Shown here: positions 6,519-12,434 of the stretch, in pieces
Numbering within the stretch: position 1 is the first letter of the stretch
Layout: each line of letters opens with the position of its first letter
Assembly (NCBI GenBank): GCA_039183635.1
Contig: JBCDBL010000113.1
Location: forward strand, 1 to 13,702
Reading direction: 5' to 3'
From: JBCDBL01 sp039183635
GTDB lineage: Bacteria > Pseudomonadota > Alphaproteobacteria > Caulobacterales > Parvularculaceae
Length of the DNA stretch: 13,702 nucleotides
Notes under the pieces: generated by a model
Databases searched by the model: none
What the model saw: the letters and a program-made list of their open reading frames with translations, nothing else
What the model was told of the DNA's origin: nothing
Translations under genes and position numbers: made by a program

Positions 6519-7376
6519 ATGACGGACGCGTCCGCCGCACAAGCTTTCATACCCACGGAAGAGGATTACCAACGGGTTGAGCGCGCCCTGCGCGAGGCGC
6601 CGCGCGGCGAATGGTTCCTGGAAGAGTTCGCCCGCCGCAATCGGGTCGCGGACACCCAGATCATCCTCGATCGTCTGGACAAGTTTGAAAACGAGAGTTC
6701 CGAAAAAGCGATCGATAATCAGGTTGTCTACCTGCGTAACGAGCTGGAGCAAATGGCGGCCTCGATCCTGAAAGCGCGCCAGGAGATCGCATCCATCCGC
6801 CCGGCCGAAGACGGCGAAAACCGCATCATGGCGGCGACGGAAGAGCTGGACGCCATCGTAACGTCTACAGAGCGCGCCACCGGCGAAATTCTCGCCGCCG
6901 CCGAACGGGTTCAGGACGATCTTGAAAAACTGCGGGAGGCCGGCGCGCCGTCGGACATCTGCGATGAAATCGATACGCAGACGATTGAAATTTTCACGGC
7001 GTGTTCGTTTCAGGATTTGACGGGCCAGCGCACGACTAAGGTCGTCAATGTCCTGCGCTATCTGGAGACGCGGATCAACTCCATCGTTTCAATCTGGGGC
7101 GACGCCAAGGGCGAGACCATTGAAGCGGCGCCAGAGCCTGAGGAACTCATCGACATACGCCCGGATTCACATCTTCTAAACGGCCCGCAAGCCGACAGCG
7201 TCGCCATCTCGCAAGACGATATCGATGCGCTGCTTAACGATGCTTTTGATGGAAACGTCGAGACGGATACAGCTTCAGGCGATACAGCTTCAGACGATGC
7301 GGCGGGCGACGCGCCCGGCGAGACCGCCGACCAGGACGATATCGACGCGCTGTTCGACGAAACGGACGCCGCTTAA
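6519..7376 (+). CDS. cheZ: CheY-P phosphatase CheZ with duplicated C-terminal CheY-binding motif
   Basis: CheZ speeds dephosphorylation of CheY-P and so ends the motor-switching signal; it acts in the cytoplasm. The protein is 285 aa. Residues 30-55 (GEWFLEEFARRNRVADT...) form the N-terminal block of alphaproteobacterial CheZ. Long helices rich in heptads (about 60-190) match the family's four-helix-bundle dimer. The catalytic segment CSFQDLTGQ (162-170) keeps the Asp and Gln (D166, Q170) equivalent to those of E. coli CheZ. An acidic, Ala/Ser/Thr-rich tail carries two short motifs, SQDDIDALL (231-239) and DQDDIDALF (271-279), like the CheY-binding peptide at the FliM N-terminus. The start at 6519 was chosen for GGAG at 6507-6510, 8 bases upstream; an in-frame ATG at 6489 lacks this. 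No other che genes are in the window. Confidence 0.92.
   Translation: MTDASAAQAFIPTEEDYQRVERALREAPRGEWFLEEFARRNRVADTQIILDRLDKFENESSEKAIDNQVVYLRNELEQMAASILKARQEIASIRPAEDGENRIMAATEELDAIVTSTERATGEILAAAERVQDDLEKLREAGAPSDICDEIDTQTIEIFTACSFQDLTGQRTTKVVNVLRYLETRINSIVSIWGDAKGETIEAAPEPEELIDIRPDSHLLNGPQADSVAISQDDIDALLNDAFDGNVETDTASGDTASDDAAGDAPGETADQDDIDALFDETDAA
7266..7295 (+). repeat. Two-copy 15-bp tandem repeat in the cheZ linker
   Basis: GATACAGCTTCAGGC is followed directly by GATACAGCTTCAGAC, with a single mismatch. It encodes DTASG-DTASD in the disordered linker between the two DDIDAL motifs. The near identity suggests a recent slippage duplication, and the repeat is in frame, so linker length can change without breaking the gene. 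Confidence 0.8.
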
Positions 7377-7383
7377 CCCAACA

Positions 7384-8133
7384 TCACCGACCCAGCAGCC
7401 AGCTGCGAACGCCGCGCTCCTCCTTGCGGCGCTCCGCCCTGGAAAGACGCACCAATTCGTCCGCCGCAACGCCAATGTCGATGGCGCTTTGGGAGAAGGC
7501 GGATAATGTCGCGTCAACCGCAAGGCTGGACAACGGCGTCTCCCCCTTTGCGGCCAGCTCAGCGAAAATCCGCTGATACATATCCCGATGAGACCTTAAA
7601 TCGACAATAGATCGCTCTAGATACGCAACATCTTCGCTTAAGAGTTTCGCTTCCAGGCGCGCTGCTGCAATATCTTCAGCGGCGGCCAGCACTTTGTCAG
7701 CAAGATCTAAAGTCGCCCGCGCATCCTCGAAGACGAGGCGCACCGCAGGGCCTGGGGCGCCGGCGTCACTGATTTTTTCAGCCACATAGGCGCGCGCCGC
7801 ATCATCGGGCGTCAAACGCTTCGGGTCCTCCTCAGAGCCGCGGTCGCCATTTAACAAAAGCGTTGCAAGGCGCGTCGCAGCGGAGATTTTATCGGGTTTC
7901 GGCCATGGCGTCTCCCCCAGCTCCGCCGCCGCCTCCCGCAGCGCTTCCTGACCGCCGCTGAGCGCCGGCGCGACATCTTCACGACCGCCAAAATTCAGCG
8001 TTCCGCATGATGACAAAAAACAAACCATGGCGAGAATAAGAACGCTGCGCGCCCAGATCGCGGCCCTGGCCGTAAGACTATGCGCAAGCGAGTCTTGCAA
8101 ACTGGTGTTAGGGCTTCTAATCAACTGACCCAT
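7384..8133 (-). CDS. Predicted lipoprotein of unknown function
   Basis: This is a 249-aa protein that I do not recognise. The N-terminus has a basic region ending WARS, a hydrophobic stretch VLILAMVCFL and the lipobox LSSC, with the lipidated cysteine at residue 43. The mature part is therefore about 207 aa, anchored in a membrane. It is helix-rich and strongly charged; residues about 140-205 (LADKVLAAAEDIAAARLEAK and onward) look like a coiled coil. The n-region is unusually long (about 30 residues) if ATG 8133 is right. A TTG about 10 codons further in would give a more normal signal, and no strong ribosome binding site decides between them. It diverges from pip with only 32 bp between starts and converges with cheZ with 7 bp between stops. 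Confidence 0.75.
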   Translation of the reverse strand: MGQLIRSPNTSLQDSLAHSLTARAAIWARSVLILAMVCFLSSCGTLNFGGREDVAPALSGGQEALREAAAELGETPWPKPDKISAATRLATLLLNGDRGSEEDPKRLTPDDAARAYVAEKISDAGAPGPAVRLVFEDARATLDLADKVLAAAEDIAAARLEAKLLSEDVAYLERSIVDLRSHRDMYQRIFAELAAKGETPLSSLAVDATLSAFSQSAIDIGVAADELVRLSRAERRKEERGVRSWLLGR

Positions 8134-8165
8134 ACAAGTTCCGATAGGATTACAAGTTACAGCAT

Positions 8166-9128
8166 ATGACGACGCTAAAGGCGCTTTACCCCGCGATTTC
8201 GCCCTATGCAACAGGGCGCCTCAAAGTCTCCGATATTCACGACATTTATTACGAAGAAGTCGGAAATCCAAACGGCAAACCTGTCGTGGCGCTGCATGGC
8301 GGCCCGGGCGGCGGCGTTACGCCGTCCATGCGGCAATATTTCGATCCGCAGCTTTACCGCATCATCTTGTTCGATCAGCGCGGCTGCGGCAAGTCCACGC
8401 CCTACGCCAGCCTTGAAGAAAACAACACTTGGGCGCTGGTTGAGGACATTGAAAAACTTCGCCAGCATCTCGGCATTGAAAAATGGCAGGTGTTCGGCGG
8501 CTCCTGGGGCTCCACTCTCGCCCTGATCTACGCACAAAGCTATCCAAGACGCGTCAGCGAGCTTGTCGTGCGCGGCATATTTATGCTGCGCCAATCGGAA
8601 CTGGACTGGTTTTACCAGGGCAAAGGCGCCAACTGGATCTATCCGGACGCCTGGGAAGCGTTTTTGGAGCCCATCCCAGAGGCGGAGCGTGACGATCTCA
8701 TAAAAGCCTATTATCAACGTCTGACGAGCGACAATGAAGGCGCGCGCATTAAAGCGGCAAGAGCCTGGAGCTTATGGGAGGGGCGGACCTTGTCCCTGCG
8801 TCCTTGCCAGCAGCGAATCGATACGTTCGGCTCCGACGCTTTCGCCGTCGCTTTCGCGCGCATCGAATGCCATTACTTCATCAATCATGGCTTCTTTAGC
8901 TCTGACGACCAAATTCTTCTCAATATCGAGAAAATCCGCGACATTCCTGGGGTCATCGTCCAGGGACGATACGATGTCGTCACGCCTATGCGCAGCGCCT
9001 GGGAACTCAGTAAAGCTTGGCCGAAAGCGGACTTTAAAGTCGTTCAGGACGCCGGTCACGCCTCGAACGAAACAGGCATTGTTGATGCGCTTGTGCGGGC
9101 GACGGACGGCTTCGCCAAGAACGTTTAG
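8166..9128 (+). CDS. pip: Prolyl aminopeptidase (alpha/beta hydrolase, MEROPS S33)
   Basis: This enzyme removes N-terminal proline from peptides in the cytoplasm. At 320 aa its length is normal for the family. The oxyanion motif HGGPGGG (44-50), DQRGCGKS (70-77) and the nucleophile elbow GGSWGS place the catalytic Ser at 113. Asp 270 in GRYDVVTP and His 298 in DAGHAS complete the triad. This matches, within two residues, the numbering I recall for the Serratia enzyme. Glu 205 and Glu 234 are candidates for the pair that holds the substrate amino group. ATG 8166 is the natural start, although its ribosome binding site is weak (AGGA about 16 bases away). The stop codon is part of a palindrome shared with the convergent symporter gene. 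Confidence 0.95.
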   Translation: MTTLKALYPAISPYATGRLKVSDIHDIYYEEVGNPNGKPVVALHGGPGGGVTPSMRQYFDPQLYRIILFDQRGCGKSTPYASLEENNTWALVEDIEKLRQHLGIEKWQVFGGSWGSTLALIYAQSYPRRVSELVVRGIFMLRQSELDWFYQGKGANWIYPDAWEAFLEPIPEAERDDLIKAYYQRLTSDNEGARIKAARAWSLWEGRTLSLRPCQQRIDTFGSDAFAVAFARIECHYFINHGFFSSDDQILLNIEKIRDIPGVIVQGRYDVVTPMRSAWELSKAWPKADFKVVQDAGHASNETGIVDALVRATDGFAKNV

Positions 9129-9182
9129 AGCATTTGCAACGAACGAAAGCCGCCGTTTTTCTCGGCTGCAAGCGGTGCTCTA
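9126..9182. repeat. Palindromic intergenic element containing both convergent stop codons
   Basis: The 57-bp segment begins TAGAGCA (9126-9132) and ends TGCTCTA (9176-9182), a perfect 7-bp inverted repeat. Inside it are TTGCA/TGCAA arms (9134-9138 and 9167-9171) and AGCCG/CGGCT arms (9148-9152 and 9163-9167) around a T-rich loop. The first TAG is the pip stop and the last CTA is the symporter stop on the other strand. The transcript could fold in both directions, so it may serve as a bidirectional terminator. The AGAGCA/TGCTCT ends resemble short palindromic repeats dispersed in alphaproteobacterial genomes (from memory). No second copy occurs in this window. Confidence 0.6.
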
Positions 9183-10625
9183 ATCTAAAAGAGGCGCTAT
9201 CAGCGCACCATAAACAAGGACCGCGCCTACGGCGACAGGACAGATGTAGCGCACAGAAAAGCGCCAGGCTTTAAAGTAAGTTTCGCTCTTAAAACCAAGC
9301 TCTTCAGCGGCGGCGCGCTCGCTCACCACCCAGCCGGCGAACACCGCTGTGAGAAACCCTGACAAAGGCAACAGCACCTGGCCCGTAAGAACGTCCAAAA
9401 TATCAAAAATAGTCTTGCCTTCGAATAAGGGAATGAAACTGATCGGCTTCACCGCAGACCAGATATTCATCGAAAAGACGCTGCCAAGGCCGACAATAAA
9501 GGCGATCCCCCCCAGGATGCTGACAAGTAAAGCGCGCGGCATGTCCGTTTGTTCCTCAAGCCAGGAGGCGGCGATCTCCAACAAAGATATCGATGAGGTC
9601 AGCGCAGCGAAAAACGCCAGTACGAAAAAAACGAGACCGAACACAAGGCCGAACGGCATGCTCTGGAACGCCAGCGGCAAGCTTTCAAACAGCAATGTAG
9701 GCCCGGCCGCCGGGTCTAGTCCCACAGCAAAAACGATTGGAAAAATAGCGAACCCTGCGATCAGAGCGACAAGGGTGTCCGCTACGGCGATGATGCCGGA
9801 CGCGCGGGGAATGTTCACGTCCTTCGTCATGTAGGCGCCGTACGTTATCATAAGGGCGGCCCCAAGACCGATGGAAAAAAACGCCTGTCCGAGAGCGGAC
9901 AAAATCACTTCGCCATCCATAAGCGCCGTGATTTCGAAATCGAATAGCAGAAAATTAGCGGCGCGGCCGATATCCCCCGCTGCAAAAGAATAACCGACAA
10001 GCACCAGCAACATGAAGAAGAACGCCGGCATCATCACTTGAACCGCCGTCTCAATACCGCCTTTCAACCCGCGTGCGACGATCAGGACTGTGATCACCAT
10101 AAAAATAGAATGGTAAAATGTCATGCGCCCCGGATCGCCGAGCAATTCGCCAAGACGCGCCGAAACCGCGCCTGGCGTTTCAGAAGCAAACGCGCCGCCC
10201 GCAAGAGCGGCAGGCCCCGACGCGCCAACCTGAGCAAAAAAATCCCCCACAAACATCACGACATAGGCGATAACCCAACCGGCGATGACGCTGTAAAACG
10301 TTAAGATTAAAAACGCGCCGATCATGCCTATCCATGAGAGCGCGGCCCATGCAGGGCTTCGCCCCTCATCCCGCGCGAGCTTCGAGACGCTGCCGACCGC
10401 GCTTAGCGCGCCGCGCCGACCGATGAACAGTTCAGCAGCCAACACGGGCAACCCAATCAATAAGACGCAAATCATGTAGACAAGCACAAAGGCGCCGCCT
10501 CCGTTCGCGCCCGCCTCATAGGGAAACCTCCACAAATTGCCGAGCCCGACGGCCGCCCCCACGGCAGCCATGATGAAAGCGAGACGCGACGACCAATGTT
10601 CATGATCATAGGACCCGGAATGCAT
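9180..10625 (-). CDS. Sodium-dependent transporter, neurotransmitter:sodium symporter (NSS) family
   Basis: This is an inner-membrane Na+-coupled importer with the LeuT fold, probably for an amino acid or related small molecule. It is 481 aa. The N-terminus WSSRLAFIMAAVGAAVGLGN (11-30), then LWRFPYEAGANGGGAF, is the family's TM1 with its unwound Na+/substrate site. TM6 is represented by AFFSIGLGAALMITYGAYM. About 11-12 hydrophobic segments are visible, as in bacterial TnaT/MhsT-type members. The start at 10625 is well supported: AAGGA sits 7 bases upstream. The substrate cannot be read with confidence. It is transcribed away from the Hpt gene and convergently with pip; nothing nearby points to a pathway. 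Confidence 0.93.
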   Translation of the reverse strand: MHSGSYDHEHWSSRLAFIMAAVGAAVGLGNLWRFPYEAGANGGGAFVLVYMICVLLIGLPVLAAELFIGRRGALSAVGSVSKLARDEGRSPAWAALSWIGMIGAFLILTFYSVIAGWVIAYVVMFVGDFFAQVGASGPAALAGGAFASETPGAVSARLGELLGDPGRMTFYHSIFMVITVLIVARGLKGGIETAVQVMMPAFFFMLLVLVGYSFAAGDIGRAANFLLFDFEITALMDGEVILSALGQAFFSIGLGAALMITYGAYMTKDVNIPRASGIIAVADTLVALIAGFAIFPIVFAVGLDPAAGPTLLFESLPLAFQSMPFGLVFGLVFFVLAFFAALTSSISLLEIAASWLEEQTDMPRALLVSILGGIAFIVGLGSVFSMNIWSAVKPISFIPLFEGKTIFDILDVLTGQVLLPLSGFLTAVFAGWVVSERAAAEELGFKSETYFKAWRFSVRYICPVAVGAVLVYGALIAPLLD

Positions 10626-10756
10626 AGGGTTTTCCTTCTAAAGTTATGACGTTATTGGCAAAATTTGCTTGGAGTTAAAGTTCGATGCTCGCGGATATTA
10701 GACTTCGGGTCAACCGCCGGCGCGCCCCTGACGCTCGGTTCAAGATTTGTATCCTG

Positions 10757-10771
10757 TTAAGACATCTTTAA
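10757..10771 (+). promoter_or_regulatory. CtrA-type binding box, TTAA-N7-TTAA
   Basis: TTAA GACATCT TTAA matches the full consensus for the alphaproteobacterial response regulator CtrA (two TTAA halves exactly 7 bases apart). It lies 120 bases before the Hpt start and 132 bases before the symporter start, so either could be its target. The overlap with a candidate -35 element pointing to the Hpt gene is the usual arrangement at CtrA-activated promoters. A perfect match in an AT-rich patch can arise by chance. Confidence 0.5.
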
Positions 10772-10786
10772 ATTACACGTCATAAG
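10759..10786 (+). promoter_or_regulatory. Candidate sigma-70-type promoter for the Hpt gene
   Basis: AAGACA (10759-10764), a 16-base spacer and CATAAG (10781-10786) each match four of six consensus bases. The -35 element lies inside the CtrA-type box. Transcription from here would give a leader of roughly 100 bases before ATG 10891. Confidence 0.3.
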
Positions 10787-10890
10787 AGAGACCTCACTTA
10801 TATACGACGCCCTCCAAAACCTTAACGTGCATCGCTTCTTCTTATCGCGGTGTAGAAACTTTAGTTACTTTTTTCCGTGAAACTTAAGAC

Positions 10891-11262
10891 ATGCAGGACA
10901 TGCCCTCATCTGACGCTCAACTTTTTGATCCGTCGCGACTCGAGGCGATTCTCGAAGGCGCCGGGTACGACAGTGCGAAGCTTATTCTGGAGTCTTTCTG
11001 GACGACGGGCGCTGAACTTATCACAACCATGCAGGACGCTTGCGCCTCAGGAATGAATGACGATATGGCGCGCGCCGCCCACTCCTTGCGCGGCTGTGCA
11101 GCCAATATCGGCGCCGACAGGGTCTCCGAAATGACGCAGATTCTGGAAACGCTAAACCTTCAGTCGGAAAAACAGACCGCTGAAGTTACGCTCGAAGCGA
11201 TCAAAAACGCTTTTGAGCAAACCAAGAAAACAACGGCGGCCTTTATCTCAAGCACCGCATAA
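10891..11262 (+). CDS. Stand-alone Hpt (histidine phosphotransfer) domain protein
   Basis: This 123-aa protein is predicted to carry phosphate between a hybrid kinase and a response regulator in the cytoplasm. The phosphorylation motif is AHSLRGCAANIGA (63-75), with the acceptor His at 64. It fits HxLKGxxxxxGA except for Arg in place of the usual Lys. The whole protein is one four-helix Hpt domain with a short N-terminal tail and no kinase or receiver domain. ATG 10891 and a second in-frame ATG at 10900 are both possible; neither has a well-spaced ribosome binding site. The gene is monocistronic, since it converges with rodA. No kinase or regulator partner lies in the window, so the relay it serves is unknown; the CtrA-type box upstream is a hint only. 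Confidence 0.85.
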   Translation: MQDMPSSDAQLFDPSRLEAILEGAGYDSAKLILESFWTTGAELITTMQDACASGMNDDMARAAHSLRGCAANIGADRVSEMTQILETLNLQSEKQTAEVTLEAIKNAFEQTKKTTAAFISSTA

Positions 11263-11277
11263 AAAGCGCTCGCTTTT
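11262..11277. terminator. Small bidirectional hairpin between hpt and rodA
   Basis: AAAAGC-GCTC-GCTTTT forms a 6-bp stem with a 4-base loop directly after the Hpt stop codon and 5 bases before the rodA stop. With its A-run on one side and T-run on the other it could end transcription both ways. The stem has only two G-C pairs, so it would be weak. Confidence 0.4.
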
Positions 11278-11281
11278 CCTG

Positions 11282-12427
11282 TTATAACAAATCACCGCTG
11301 CGCAGGGTGTCCTGCTCGCGATGTACATGTGCGCTCAAGACCAGGCCGAACCCGGCCATTATGGTAAGCATCACCGTTCCGCCATAAGAAACGAGCGGCA
11401 GAGGCACGCCGACAACGGGAGCAAGGCCCATCACCATGCCGGTGTTGATCAACACGTAAAGCGCAGAAGTGACCGAGATGCCAAGCGCGATCAGGCGACC
11501 GAAGTGAGATTTCGCTCGCATGGCGATGTTCACGCCCATAAGAAAGACCGCCAGGTACAATAATAACAATACGCCTGCGCCGACGAGGCCGAACTCCTCA
11601 CCGAAGATTGTGAAAATAAAGTCCGTATGCATCTCGGGAAGGAAGTTCAAATGGCTCTGGGTTCCTTGCATGAACCCTTTGCCCGACACGCCGCCGGAGC
11701 CGAGCGCAATTTTTGACTGAAGAAGATGATAGCCCTGCCCCAGAGGATCGCGCTCGGGGTTGAGGAACGTCATGATGCGTTCGACCTGATAGTCTTCCAG
11801 AATATGGAACTTCAACGCCGCCCAGACCGCAACAACGCCGCCAACGACGCCGGCGCCGACGATCCGCCAACTGAGCCCCGCCAAAAAAACAATGACCGCG
11901 CCAGAGGCGAAAATCATCAGCGATGTGCCGAGATCAGGCTGCTCCGCGACAAGAGCGACGGGGATCGCAATCATCAAAAGCGGCGGGATCATATAGAGGG
12001 GATGGGAGACCTGATCGACGCGCAAGCCATGATAATACCGCGCCAGGGCGAGAATAAGAGCGATTTTCATAAATTCGGAGGGCTGCACCTGAATAGGTCC
12101 GATCTGCAACCAACGCTGGGCGCCCATATTCACTTCGCCGATAAACGGAATAAGCATCAGCATAACGAGAATGACCGCATAGGCCGGATAGGCGATGGTC
12201 ATCCAAAATCGCAAGTTGATGAGCGCAACGCCGATAAGCACCAAAAAGGCGACGCCGAAGCGCATCGCATGGTTGAGCGCCCAGGGCCGCCAACCTTCGG
12301 CGACGGAATACAACGCCGCCACGCCAATACCGGCGATCATTGTGAGAATAAGGACATATCCCCAGTTAATCTCCGCGAGTTTGTCGCGAACTCCTTTGCG
12401 CCGCGAGGGCAGAATCAGCGTGTTCAT
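11282..12427 (-). CDS. rodA: Rod shape-determining protein RodA (SEDS glycosyltransferase)
   Basis: RodA polymerises lipid II into glycan strands in the inner membrane during cell elongation, in complex with PBP2. This is a 381-aa polytopic protein. SEDS signatures are present: RWLQIGPIQVQPSEFMKI (105-122), AEQPDLGTS (161-169), NPERDPLGQGYHLLQSKIA (223-241) and FLPEMHTDFIF (262-272). The last carries the Asp at 269 that corresponds to the essential E. coli RodA Asp262. VPLPLVSYGGT follows near the C-terminus. I chose ATG 12427 because AAGGGTGAG lies just upstream; the longer frame from 12502 would overlap the end of mrdA. The ribosome binding site spans the mrdA stop codon and the gap between the genes is 7 bp, so the two are translationally coupled. 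Confidence 0.96.
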   Translation of the reverse strand: MNTLILPSRRKGVRDKLAEINWGYVLILTMIAGIGVAALYSVAEGWRPWALNHAMRFGVAFLVLIGVALINLRFWMTIAYPAYAVILVMLMLIPFIGEVNMGAQRWLQIGPIQVQPSEFMKIALILALARYYHGLRVDQVSHPLYMIPPLLMIAIPVALVAEQPDLGTSLMIFASGAVIVFLAGLSWRIVGAGVVGGVVAVWAALKFHILEDYQVERIMTFLNPERDPLGQGYHLLQSKIALGSGGVSGKGFMQGTQSHLNFLPEMHTDFIFTIFGEEFGLVGAGVLLLLYLAVFLMGVNIAMRAKSHFGRLIALGISVTSALYVLINTGMVMGLAPVVGVPLPLVSYGGTVMLTIMAGFGLVLSAHVHREQDTLRSGDLL

Positions 12428-12434
12428 GCGCGTC

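Larger units (their letters stand above)
10626..10890. other. 265-bp divergent regulatory region, symporter / Hpt gene
   Basis: This is the longest gene-free stretch in the window and is more AT-rich than the flanking genes. It carries the symporter ribosome binding site (minus strand, GAAGGA at 10633-10638), the CtrA-type box and candidate promoter listed separately, and a TTATATA patch at about 10798-10804. On the minus strand a TTGACC hexamer (about 10709-10714) lacks a matching -10 element. No RNA gene or short ORF with a ribosome binding site was found. Confidence 0.5.
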
